A DNA stretch of 64,000 bases from Methanobrevibacter arboriphilus (GTDB lineage: Archaea; Methanobacteriota; Methanobacteria; Methanobacteriales; Methanobacteriaceae). The DNA lies in assembly GCF_019669925.1 (NCBI RefSeq), contig NZ_AP019779.1:2149292-2213291 (forward strand). Reading direction: 5' to 3'. Each line of letters starts with the position of its first letter. Within the stretch, counting starts at the first letter, position 1. A program made the position numbers and the translations under genes. Below, in pieces: positions 36,185-45,587 of this stretch. Below the pieces are notes generated by a model that was not told the DNA's origin, ran no database searches, and worked only from the letters and a program-made list of their open reading frames with translations.

Positions 36185-37033
36185 TTATTTTATTTTTATG
36201 TTTTTTCTGACTTTTTTAGCATCTTCTTCACTTTTTATTGCTACATTTAATGTTTTATCGAAGGATTCTTCATCTAATTCTTTTTTTCCAAGAATCATAA
36301 GACTTCTAATCCAATCTATTGTGGCTCTTATTGAAGGATTTTTACTAAGTTTAAGCTTTCTTATTCGTTGGGTTGTTTTCACAACACTTTTAATTAGTTT
36401 TTCAGAAGAGTCGGGAACATGAGATTTTACAATTTCAACTTCTCTTTCAAAATCAGGATAATCAATATATAAATACAAACATCTATCCTTTGTTTCATCA
36501 AGTAGCTGTCTTTGGGAATTTGATGTCATTATAACAAGTAAATCATTATTTAGATCAAATGTTCCTAAATCATTAACAGTTATTTGTTTTTCTCCTAATG
36601 CTTGAAGTAAAAAACTTTCTACTTCTTCATCAGCTTTATCAATTTCATCGATTAATATTACAGAAGATTTTTTGTTCATAAATGCAGATAGAAGAGGTCT
36701 TTTTATGAAAAATTCTTCTTTAAAAACATCCTCTTGGCTTTTATTTAATTTTGATATTTCAAGGCTTAGAAGTTGTTTTTGATAATTCCATTCTCCAACA
36801 ATTTGTTCAAAAGTTATTCCTTCATAGCACTGTATTCTGAAAAAATCTCTTTCAAATGCATTTGCAATAGATTTAGCAAGCTGTGTTTTCCCTGTTCCAG
36901 GAGGTCCTTCAACTAAGATAGGTTTTTTAAGTGTAATAGCAAGAAATGTTACAGTAGATATATTTTCATTAGGAATATAATTATTTTCAGATAATTTTTC
37001 TTCAACACTATTTAGATCTAATTTTTTTGCCAT
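36185..37033 (-). CDS. MoxR-family AAA+ ATPase
   Basis: The 282-residue AAA+ ATPase carries Walker [15 protein letters not shown] (about 41-54), Walker [15 protein letters not shown] (about 128-141), sensor [10 protein letters not shown] and a C-terminal lid. MoxR proteins pair with VWA partners (here at 34914-36062) to remodel or activate a client protein using ATP. The ATG is preceded by GGAG at 8 nt. The pair reads away from the giant adhesin gene, sharing a divergent promoter region of about 370 bases with it. Confidence 0.9.
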   Translation of the reverse strand: MAKKLDLNSVEEKLSENNYIPNENISTVTFLAITLKKPILVEGPPGTGKTQLAKSIANAFERDFFRIQCYEGITFEQIVGEWNYQKQLLSLEISKLNKSQEDVFKEEFFIKRPLLSAFMNKKSSVILIDEIDKADEEVESFLLQALGEKQITVNDLGTFDLNNDLLVIMTSNSQRQLLDETKDRCLYLYIDYPDFEREVEIVKSHVPDSSEKLIKSVVKTTQRIRKLKLSKNPSIRATIDWIRSLMILGKKELDEESFDKTLNVAIKSEEDAKKVRKNIKIK

Positions 37034-37395
37034 TAATTAATCTCCAATTTATCTTCAAAGAAATACTCACTTTTTGTTTAATGATTTATTAGATTTATTA
37101 GATTTAATAATTATATTAAATTTTATTAATATTTTGTTATATTTTTATTTGATTTTGTTATAGTGTTTATGACTTTTCTTTAATTTCAATGAAAATTTGG
37201 ATATTTTTCATTATAGTTAATAAAACACTTATTTTTATATACTATTTATGCTATATATTAATGTAAAAAGTTATAATGTATGTGATAATTATAATTATGT
37301 AATAAAATTATGATATTTAATTTTATTTTTAGTTTTATTTTTATTCATATTTTAATTTATTATTTTAATATTTATGTTTTGTATGTTTAAATTTT
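37034..37395. other. Divergent promoter region of MoxR and the giant adhesin
   Basis: No gene was seen. ttttatata at 37233-37241 is a good TATA-box candidate for the adhesin transcript and would give a leader of about 140 bases. Confidence 0.45.
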
Positions 37396-37412
37396 GGGGG
37401 GTGAATAAAATT
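37396..37412 (+). promoter_or_regulatory. Ribosome binding site followed by an ATT start codon (giant adhesin)
   Basis: GGGGGG (37396-37401) is followed 8 nt later by ATT at 37410. The competing in-frame GTG at 37401 overlaps the binding site itself, and the ATG at 37374 lies upstream of it without its own Shine-Dalgarno. Confidence 0.6.
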
Positions 37413-38177
37413 TATACTAATATAAAAATTAATAAATATTTTATAAAATCTTTATTCTTTTTAACATTATTATTTGCGGTTGTTATTGCTTTTAGTGGTG
37501 TTTTATATGCTTCTAATAGTGTTATTATTAGTAATGATACTGATGTTGGTATAGGGGGTAGTCTTGGTAATGATACTATTATTTTAACTAATGGTACTTA
37601 TTCTGGAGATAATAACACTAATATTGAGATTAGCAATAATAAGAATTTAATTATTCAAAGTCAAGATCCAAATAACAAAGCTTCTATTGATTGTCATGGA
37701 GCATGGTTTATTGAAAACAATGGAAATTTAACATTAGTAAATTTAATAATTAAAAATGCATATAGGAATTTTGGTGGGGCTATTAATAATTATGGACAAT
37801 TAACCATAATAAATTGTACATTTGTAAATAATACTGCACATAATGGTGGTGTTATTAATGGTAACTGTAATTTATCTATTGTTAATTCTAGTTTTATAAA
37901 TAATACTGCTATTGATGCTGGTGTTATTAATAGTTATAACTGTAATTTATCTATTGTTAATTCTAACTTTATAAATAATACTGCAATAAATGATGGTGGT
38001 GTTATTTATAGTGATAGAGGGGATAATTATATTATTAACTCTACTTTTACAAATAACACAGCAGGTAGAAATGGTGGGGTAATTGTAGATTTTTCTAATA
38101 ATACTTTTATTTTTAATTCAATTTTCACTAATAATACTGCAAATGCTGATGGTGGTGTAATTATTAGTAGGGTATAA
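37410..38177 (+). CDS. 5' part of the giant adhesin-like gene (ends at a frameshift)
   Basis: This part encodes the signal peptide (hydrophobic SLFFLTLLFAVVIAFSGVLYA) and the first eight or so beta-helix turns with FINNTA...GGVI. The ATT at 37410 is preferred over ATG 37374 or GTG 37401 because of Shine-Dalgarno spacing. The frame stops at TAA 38175-38177 immediately after a GGG run. A one-base loss or gain around 38161-38174 would connect it to the next frame, which carries on with YNIAIINSSFINNIAIGDGGV, the same repeat. The two parts are thus one gene of over 2,000 codons that is interrupted here. Confidence 0.75.
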   Translation: MYTNIKINKYFIKSLFFLTLLFAVVIAFSGVLYASNSVIISNDTDVGIGGSLGNDTIILTNGTYSGDNNTNIEISNNKNLIIQSQDPNNKASIDCHGAWFIENNGNLTLVNLIIKNAYRNFGGAINNYGQLTIINCTFVNNTAHNGGVINGNCNLSIVNSSFINNTAIDAGVINSYNCNLSIVNSNFINNTAINDGGVIYSDRGDNYIINSTFTNNTAGRNGGVIVDFSNNTFIFNSIFTNNTANADGGVIISRV

Positions 38178-41100
38178 TATTGCTATTATTAATTCTAGTT
38201 TTATAAATAATATTGCTATTGGTGATGGTGGTGTAATAAAATTTTTAGCAGATGAACCATCTATTTTGGACTGTATGTTTGCTAATAATACAGCAGGTAG
38301 AAGTGGTGGTGCAATTTGGGGTAATACAATTGTTGTTAACACTAACTTTATTAATAATACTTCATTGTATGATGGTGGTGCTATCTATTCAGTAAATTTA
38401 AATGTTAATAATTCAAGCTTTAGAATGAATAATGCTCTTAATGGTGGAGCTATATATGCTGGATATATTACTATTATTGTTGATTCTATTTTTAGAAGTA
38501 ATAATGCATCTAATGGAAGTGCTATTTTTACTAATTATACTAATTATGATAATCCTATTAAAGTTATAAATTCTAGCTTTATCACTAATTCTGCTAGTTT
38601 TGGTGGTGCTATTTACAATAATGGTATATTAAATGTTAATCTTTCTAATTTTGTTTCTAATTTTGCTAGTTTTGGTGGTGCTATTTATAATGGGTATCAT
38701 AATTATTTAACTATCAATGAATCAAGTTTTACTAATAATAATGCAACTTTTGGTGGGGCATTATATAATACTGGTAGTATTGATCTTTTAAATTCTAGTT
38801 TTACAAATAATGCTGCTATTGATGGTGGAGCTATTTATAATGATGATAGGTTATATATTATTAACTCTAGTTTTGTAGATAATATTGGGATAGCTAATGG
38901 TGGTGCTATTTTTAATAAGGATAATTATTCATCTATCAATTATTTTAACTCTATTTCAATCTTTAACTCTATTTTCATAAATAATACTGCACCAAACGGT
39001 GGTGTTGTTTTTAATAATTATAATGGTAGTGTAATTATTCATAATTCTAGCTTTATAGCTAATAATGCTAGTTTTGGTGGTGTTGTTTTTAATAATTATA
39101 ATGGTAGTGTAATTATTGATAATTCTAGCTTTATAGCTAATATTGCTAATTATGGTGGTGCTATTTATAATAATGGCTTGTTAGATGATATTTTTAACTT
39201 GAATTTCACTGGTAATAATGCTATTTTTGGTGGTGCTGTTTTTAATAATTATAATGGCAGTATAAATATAGATAATTCTAACTTTTTTAATAATGTTGCT
39301 AGTTGGGGTGGTGCTATTTATAATAATGGTGTTTTAGAGCGTATTTTTTATATGAATTTCACTGGTAATAATGCTAATTCTGGTGGTGCTATTTATAATA
39401 ATGGTGTTTTAGATTACATTTGGTATTGGAACTTTATTAATAATAATGCTAGTTTTGGTGGTGCTATTTATAATAATCGTAGTTTAGGAGATATTTTTTA
39501 TGCTGATTTCACTGGTAACACTGCAATTTATGGTGGTGCTATTTATAATGAAGATATGTTAAATCTCACTAATTCTATGTTTAATTTCAATGTTGCTAGT
39601 TTTGGTGGTGCTATTTATAATAAATATGGAGCTAGCTTAGAAATCTTTAAGTCATTTTTTACTAGTAATAATGCAAGTCGTGGTGGTGTTTTTTATAATA
39701 CTGGTATTTTAAATGTTTTAAATTCTAATATTATTAATAACACAGCTACTAGTGGTGGTGGTATATATAATGATTATGGAATATCACAGATTTTTGATTC
39801 TTATTTTGTAAATAACAGTGCAATTAGTGGTGGTGCTATCTATAATTATGATGGTAATTTAAATGTTACTAATACTAATTTTATAAATCATACTGCAATT
39901 TATGGAGGAGCTTTTTATAATAATGGAATTAGTAATTTAAGTATTATTACTTCACTTATTGAGGGAGGTAATGCTTCTACAGGAGGTGCTATCTATAATA
40001 CAGCTAATACAGAAGCTAAAGGTTCTATATTCAGGTATAATAATGCTTCTAATGGGGCTGTAATATATAATACTAATCTTGTTGAACTTTTATCTTGCGA
40101 TTTTAATTATAATAATGCTGCTTCTAATGGGGCTGTAATATATAATACTAATCTTGTTGAACTTTTATCTTGCAATTTTAATTATAATAATGCTTTTATT
40201 GGTGGAGCTATTTATAATACTGGTGTTGGTATTTTAAATATTTCTTATTCTTTTTTTATGAATAATCATGCTTTTAATGGAGGAGTTATTCATAATACTG
40301 ATATTGGTACTGTTGAAATCCTGAATTCTCAGTTTGTAAATAATATTGCTATTAACAATGGTGGAGCTCTCTCTAATTATTATGGAGTTATTGAGATTAT
40401 AGGCTCTTATTTTGTTTCTAATAGTGCATTACATGGAGGAGTTATTTATAATAATGGTTATTTAAGTATTAATAAATCTGATTTTGTATACAATAATGCT
40501 AGTATGGGCGGTGCTATTTACAATAATATTGATAACTTTAGTATTTTTGATTCTAATTTTAATTATAACCTAGCTAATATTGGCGGAGCTATTTATAATA
40601 CTGGTAATAACTTTGTTACAAATAATTTAAAATTTGAATACAATAATGCTAGTAATGGTGCTGTTATTTATAATATAGCAGATAATATGATTATTAATAA
40701 TAATAACTTCATAAATAATACTTCTAATAATATTGGTGGTGCTATTTATAATATGGGTAATTATTCATTTGTTAATTCTAACTTTGTAAGTAATTTTGCA
40801 ACTGATTATGGTGGAGCTATTTATAATTATCTTGGTAATTTAACTTTTTATAGCTCAAATTTCACTAATAATGTGGTAAGTGATGGTTATGGTGGAGCAA
40901 TATCAAATATCTGTAATAGTACCTTGAATATTATTGATTCAAATTTCACTAATAATAGTGCAAATAGTATGTATGGTATATATAGTAATGGACGAATCAG
41001 TTATGGTGGAGCAATATACAATGAAGAAAGTGCTTTAAATATTGATGATTCAAATTTCATTAATAATACTGCTGATAATGGTGGTGCTGTTTATAATCAT

Positions 41101-43710
41101 GGTGGTAGCTTTATTGTTGTTGGGTCTTGTTTTACTGATAATCATGCTGTTTATGGTGGTGCTGTTTATGGTGATGGTGATAGTTTAATTATTGATGGTT
41201 CTAATTTCACTGGTAATGAAGCTTATGAGTCTGGTGGGGCTATATTTAATAAAGGTAATAATTTTTCTATTAATAGTTCAAAATTTATTTATAATAAGGC
41301 AAGTAATGGTGGAGCTATCTCTAATTATGATGGAAATCTCAATATAAATGATTCAAAATTCATAAGTAATGAAGCTTTATATGGTGGAGCTGTGTATAAT
41401 AATGCTAATTTGAACATAAATGGTTCTAAATTTATTGATAATAATGCTTCTAGTGGTGGTGCTGTCTATAATTCTGGAAGTAATTTAAATATTAATAGTT
41501 CAGTTTTCACTAACAATAATGCTACTATAGGTGGGGTTATTTATAATATTGCTAATTTATCAGTTATTGATTCAAATTTCAATAATAATACTGCAGTAAA
41601 TGGTGCTACTATCTTTAATGATAATGGTATTACTAATATTAATAATTCAAACTTTGTTAATAATATTGTTAATAATAGCGATATTTTGGGGAGTGTTATT
41701 GAAAATCTTAATGGTGTTTTAAGCATTGTTAGTTCAAACTTCACAGATAACAATGTCGAATATGGTGCTATTATTGTCAATTCAGATATTAATATTTTAA
41801 ATATTAGTAATTCAAATTTTATTAATAACAATGCAACTAATGCTGTTATCTACAATCATAATGGTAGTGTTAATCTTAATAGTTTGAATTTTATTAACAA
41901 TACTATATATCTTGGTGGAACTGTTTTTAATGATCTCAATGGTCTTTTAAATATTACTAATTCAATCTTTGAAAGTAATAATGCAACTAATGGTGGAACC
42001 ATAATTAATAATGGTGCTTTGAATATTGTTAGTTCAAACTTCAAAAATAATCTTGTTGAATATTATGGAACTATCTTAAACACTGGTTTTTTATGTATTA
42101 ATAGTTCTAATTTTATAAATAACACTGTTAAATATGGTAATGTTATATATAACGATTATAATGGTGTTTTATGTGTTATGAATTCTTTGTTTTTGGATAA
42201 TGAGATAGTTAATAATTATATTATTTATTCAAAGAATACTTTTAATTTTATCAACAATACTGTTTATAATATTGATGATATTGGATTGTATATTGATAAT
42301 ATTAATAAAAATAGCAATATAACTGATAATAGATTCTTTATTACTATATTGAAGAATAATTCTTTAGTTAAACATGATTTAAGTAGTGGTAATTTTAATA
42401 ATAATGTTTTCATAATACTTCTTAATGGTAATAATAACAGAATGAATGTGATAAATGCTGATGGTAACTATTATAATCTTGAAATTAATGGAAATAACAA
42501 TCAAATTACTGACAGTCAATTTAATGGATATATTAAAAACATTGGACAAAATACCACAGTCAAAAACAACAATATAACAAACAATAATAATAAAATTGCT
42601 ATTTGGAACAATGGAAACAACTTTAAAATAGAGAATAACAAATTCAAACTTAATAATAATGAAGGAATTTACATAGAGGGAATTAATGTAACTATAAACA
42701 ATAATAGTATTGATGGTGGTTATAGAGCAATTATAAATAAAGGCATTAATACTAGAATAACCAATAATATAATTAATAATTGTACTATTGGTGTTGAAAA
42801 TACTCAAAAAGTAAATATAACTAATAATAAAATCATTAATACTAAAAAAGGTATTATAGATACTGCAAATGCAAGTAACTTCCTTAAAAACAATATTAAT
42901 GGTGGGGATTATGGTATAATCACTAGTGGGAACAATAATAATATTAAAGAAAATATTATTAAGAATAATAAAAATAGTATCACTATCAATGGTAACTATA
43001 ATATTATTGGAAATAACAAATTAGATAAAAACACCAATACTATAATGATTAATGGTTATTATAACACTATATACCAGAATAATATTACATCTAGTCAAAA
43101 AACTATTTATATTAAAGGTAATAACAATAAAATACAATTTAACAAGCTCACTAAGAATATTGAGAATATAATAATTAATGGTAATATTAATGATATTTAC
43201 AAAAATAATATTAGCAATGGTAAAAAAGCAATATATGTTAAGGGTAATTATAATATAATACAATCTAATTTTATTACTAAAAATACTGTAAATGATATTG
43301 TTGTTAATGGTAAATACAATAAGATTATTAAAAATAATGTGAGCAACAGTAAAAAGGCAATCCAAGTTATTGGAAATAGTAATATTATACAATCTAATAA
43401 GATTAATAAAACTGAAAATGGGATTATGATAAAAGGTTATGAGAACAGTATTAAAAGTAATACTATTGTTGGTAAAACAAATAGTAAAGGTTATGGAATT
43501 TACATTTATAAAAATAGTAAAAGGAATACTTTAATTAAAAATAATGTTTCTAACTTTAAAAGTGGTGTAGCTGTTTATAAAGGCCATAAAACTAATATTT
43601 TAAAGAAAAATACTATTACTAAAAACAATTATGGTTTAATAACTAGTCAAGAATTCAAAAACAAATCAAATAAAATAACAAAGAATAAAATAAATCAAAA
43701 AGTAGTTTAA
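38161..43710 (+). CDS. Giant adhesin-like beta-helix protein, main part
   Basis: About 1,850 codons are open from 38161 (first possible starts inside the frame are weak, e.g. TTG 38266). About 1,400 residues consist of more than 45 copies of a 20-30 residue unit built around (F)xNNxAxxGGAIYN, like the polymorphic outer-membrane protein repeats of chlamydiae. The last 400 or so residues are NosD-like turns with NNNI..N and KGYGIYIYKNS. No Cys, anchor or Ig domain is present at the C-terminus. Recent unit duplications are visible in DNA. Presumably it is a wall-associated fibre contacting other cells; this is inferred. The frame is joined to the signal peptide only through a frameshift. Confidence 0.88.
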   Translation, partial: LLVGYNIAIINSSFINNIAIGDGGVIKFLADEPSILDCMFANNTAGRSGGAIWGNTIVVNTNFINNTSLYDGGAIYSVNLNVNNSSFRMNNALNGGAIYAGYITIIVDSIFRSNNASNGSAIFTNYTNYDNPIKVINSSFITNSASFGGAIYNNGILNVNLSNFVSNFASFGGAIYNGYHNYLTINESSFTNNNATFGGALYNTGSIDLLNSSFTNNAAIDGGAIYNDDRLYIINSSFVDNIGIANGGAIFNKDNYSSINYFNSISIFNSIFINNTAPNGGVVFNNYNGSVIIHNSSFIANNASFGGVVFNNYNGSVIIDNSSFIANIANYGGAIYNNGLLDDIFNLNFTGNNAIFGGAVFNNYNGSINIDNSNFFNNVASWGGAIYNNGVLERIFYMNFTGNNANSGGAIYNNGVLDYIWYWNFINNNASFGGAIYNNRSLGDIFYADFTGNTAIYGGAIYNEDMLNLTNSMFNFNVASFGGAIYNKYGASLEIFKSFFTSNNASRGGVFYNTGILNVLNSNIINNTATSGGGIYNDYGISQIFDSYFVNNSAISGGAIYNYDGNLNVTNTNFINHTAIYGGAFYNNGISNLSIITSLIEGGNASTGGAIYNTANTEAKGSIFRYNNASNGAVIYNTNLVELLSCDFNYNNAASNGAVIYNTNLVELLSCNFNYNNAFIGGAIYNTGVGILNISYSFFMNNHAFNGGVIHNTDIGTVEILNSQFVNNIAINNGGALSNYYGVIEIIGSYFVSNSALHGGVIYNNGYLSINKSDFVYNNASMGGAIYNNIDNFSIFDSNFNYNLANIGGAIYNTGNNFVTNNLKFEYNNASNGAVIYNIADNMIINNNNFINNTSNNIGGAIYNMGNYSFVNSNFVSNFATDYGGAIYNYLGNLTFYSSNFTNNVVSDGYGGAISNICNSTLNIIDSNFTNNSANSMYGIYSNGRISYGGAIYNEESALNIDDSNFINNTADNGGAVYNHGGSFIVVGSCFTDNHAVYGGAVYGDGDSLIIDGSNFTGNEAYESGGAIFNKGNNFSINSSKFIYNKASNGGAISNYDGNLNINDSKFISNEALYGGAVYNNANLNINGSKFIDNNASSGGAVYNSGSNLNINSSVFTNNNATIGGVIYNIANLSVIDSNFNNNTAVNGATIFNDNGITNINNSNFVNNIVNNSDILGSVIENLNGVLSIVSSNFTDNNVEYGAIIVNSDINILNISNSNFINNNATNAVIYNHNGSVNLNSLNFINNTIYLGGTVFNDLNGLLNITNSIFESNNATNGGTIINNGALNIVSSNFKNNLVEYYGTILNTGFLCINSSNFINNTVKYGNVIYNDYNGVLCVMNSLFLDNEIVNNYIIYSKNTFNFINNTVYNIDDIGLYIDNINKNSNITDNRFFITILKNNSLVKHDLSSGNFNNNVFIILLNGNNNRMNVINADGNYYNLEINGNNNQITDSQFNGYIKNIGQNTTVKNNNITNNNNKIAIWNNGNNFKIENNKFKLNNNEGIYIEGINVTINNNSIDGGYRAIINKGINTRITNNIINNCTIGVENTQKVNITNNKIINTKKGIIDTANASNFLKNNINGGDYGIITSGNNNNIKENIIKNNKNSITINGNYNIIGNNKLDKNTNTIMINGYYNTIYQNNITSSQKTIYIKGNNNKIQFNKLTKNIENIIINGNINDIYKNNISNGKKAIYVKGNYNIIQSNFITKNTVNDIVVNGKYNKIIKNNVSNSKKAIQVIGNSNIIQSNKINKTENGIMIKGYENSIKSNTIVGKTNSKGYGIYIYKNSKRNTLIKNNVSNFKSGVAVYKGHKTNILKKNTITKNNYGLITSQEFKNKSNKITKNKINQKVV
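38998..39153 (+). repeat. 78-bp tandem duplication in the giant adhesin gene
   Basis: Two consecutive units (38998-39075 and 39076-39153) encode GGVVFNNYNGSVII(H/D)NSS.. and are nearly identical in DNA; most differences are in the last 15 bases. Confidence 0.85.
40045..40194 (+). repeat. 75-bp tandem duplication in the giant adhesin gene
   Basis: Units 40045-40119 and 40120-40194 encode ASNGAVIYNTNLVELLSC(D/N) and differ at only a few positions (the clearest is gcg/gca with the codon after it). Synonymous identity shows that it is recent. Confidence 0.9.
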
Positions 43711-44083
43711 AACATTAACATCGTATATTTTAATTGAGATTTTTTCTAGCTATGGAAAATTTTTCTTAATTATTTTATTATTTAATGGCTTAGTTTTTGA
43801 GTTTAAGGTTTTTAAAAGCTTTGTTTTATATTTTAGGCATATAATCATATAATCATATAATTATATAGTATAATCATTGGATAATAGTATAATCATTGTA
43901 TAAATTATGAAAATATTATATTAAATATAACATATTAAAGCTAACTTTATTTATTTTAAATTTAAATGGAAATATTTATTAATATCATTGATTAAAATTA
44001 CCATTGATTGAATATTATTATTTAATAAAATATTATTGTATACTAATGTATATTTCTATAAGATATTTAATGGGGTAATGTTG
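43711..44083. other. AT-rich intergenic region with ataatcat repeats
   Basis: No gene was seen. Short repeats of ataatcata / tataatcattg occur at 43850-43910. The promoter of the following adhesin gene is not pinpointed. Confidence 0.4.
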
Positions 44084-45319
44084 ATGTCTAAATTTGCAAA
44101 GTTAATAATTATAATGGTAGCTGTGTTTTGTTTGTCGATGTTAATGGGTTCAGTGTCTGCTGCAGACCTAACTATAAATTCAAATACTTCTTATGAAGAT
44201 ATTGATTATTGGATGAATGATTATACTACTGTGAAAGGAAATAATCTAATTTTCAATGTTTCTAACTACGAATTATCCGATACCTTGTTAATAAGTAAAT
44301 CTATCAATATTAAAAGTAATAAAAAAACTCAGATTAATTTTAATCAGAATAAAAATATGTTTAATATTACTGCAAATGAGATCACGTTCTCAGGTTTAGT
44401 TTTAAATCATAATGGTAAAGGGGTTTATAAATATCCTGTTTCTACAATTTTCGCACCTGTACCTACGAAAACAATCACTATGAAAGACACGTCTATTAAT
44501 TTAAAAAAGGATTATATGAGTGCTATTTCTATTGGAACTGGAAAAATTAATTTTATTAACTCTAATATAAAAGGAAATGGAATATATAATTATGGAATAA
44601 TATCTAATAATTTAGCTGTTAATTTTCAAAAAAGTTCAATCACATTTAATAAAAATTATTGCTCTGGAATTATGGTTTTAGCTATATTGGCTGGTGATTT
44701 TACAAATACTAAAATTTCTATGCAAAGTATTTCTGTGGGAGTTTCTGCTCCTGATTGGGTAGGTAACTTTATTAATAGTGAAATTACTGGAAAATCAGAA
44801 TCTTATGGGATATCTGCTAAAAAGTGGAATGGGAAAATTTCTGGCTCTAAGATAATCTTTAGTGGTGCTAATTCAAATGGATTTATTTCTGATAATTCAA
44901 AAGGTTCAATTTATAAAAGTACTATTCATGCTAAGAAAGGAATAGCTGCATCTGTTTCTAAAAATGTTAAAGTTTCAGGATCTTCAGTAATATCTAAAAA
45001 TGGATATCCTGGTGTTTACTATTTTGGCCCAAGAATGATCCCTTTAAAAGTTTCAAGTTCTAGTAAAAGTAGAGTTTATACTTTTAAAATAGGTAATATT
45101 GGTGAATCTAAATCTAAAACTTCTTACTTAAAGATATCTGCAGGTAAATTCAAAAAAACTATCAAAGTTAAAGGTGTAAATCATGGTAAAGTTATCACTG
45201 TGAAAATAACTCTTCCTGCTACTTATTCAACTTTTAAATATAAAAAAGCTGCAAATATGATTTTTTACAACTCAGCTGGTAAAAAAGAAGTTTCAAAAAC
45301 TCTTTATTTCAAATTTTAG
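44084..45319 (+). CDS. Adhesin-like secreted protein
   Basis: The 411-residue protein has a clear signal peptide (MSKFAKLIIIMVAVFCLSML, cleavage near SVSAADL). A beta-helix of about 300 residues without the GGAIYN repeat type follows. A C-terminal Ig/CARDB-like domain (VYTFKIGNIGESKSKTSYLK, about 325-411) is rich in Lys and aromatic residues. It is the smallest adhesin-like protein here and may be a soluble or wall-associated binding protein. ATG 44084 is chosen because GGGG (44072-44075) lies 8 nt upstream; the frame starts earlier at 44036 but without a binding site. Confidence 0.82.
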   Translation: MSKFAKLIIIMVAVFCLSMLMGSVSAADLTINSNTSYEDIDYWMNDYTTVKGNNLIFNVSNYELSDTLLISKSINIKSNKKTQINFNQNKNMFNITANEITFSGLVLNHNGKGVYKYPVSTIFAPVPTKTITMKDTSINLKKDYMSAISIGTGKINFINSNIKGNGIYNYGIISNNLAVNFQKSSITFNKNYCSGIMVLAILAGDFTNTKISMQSISVGVSAPDWVGNFINSEITGKSESYGISAKKWNGKISGSKIIFSGANSNGFISDNSKGSIYKSTIHAKKGIAASVSKNVKVSGSSVISKNGYPGVYYFGPRMIPLKVSSSSKSRVYTFKIGNIGESKSKTSYLKISAGKFKKTIKVKGVNHGKVITVKITLPATYSTFKYKKAANMIFYNSAGKKEVSKTLYFKF

Positions 45320-45572
45320 TACTATTTGTTAAGAGTTATTAATATATTTTTTTATAATATTTTTATATGTTATAATTTTTTTTATTTTTTTATTGTATAA
45401 ATTAACTTAATTTTTAATATAACTTTTTTAGATAGATTTATATAATTTATTATCGAAATTATATATAGTATGATATTTTAAGTTGATATTTTAAGATAAA
45501 TTATATACGTTAAAATAATTTATATTTTTAAAATAGTATTTTTATTGTTGAATAGGTTTTTTCATGATTTTT

Positions 45573-45587
45573 GGAGGTATGACTATT
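45573..45587 (+). promoter_or_regulatory. Ribosome binding site followed by an ATT start codon (PMBR protein)
   Basis: GGAGG (45573-45577) is exactly 7 nt before ATT 45585. ATG 45579 lies only 1 nt after it, too close to be used, and ATG 45564 lies before it with only a weak AGG upstream. Confidence 0.55.

Noticed and set aside
42379-42807. 142-codon minus-strand ORF inside the giant adhesin
   Set aside because: It is the reverse of Asn-rich repeats (AAT/AAC read as ATT), lacks a ribosome binding site and is a shadow frame. The other minus-strand ORFs in adhesin genes were rejected for the same reason.
37410-43710. Repeats in the giant adhesin as CRISPR or mobile elements
   Set aside because: Units are in-frame protein repeats (GGAIYN) of variable length, not DNA elements.
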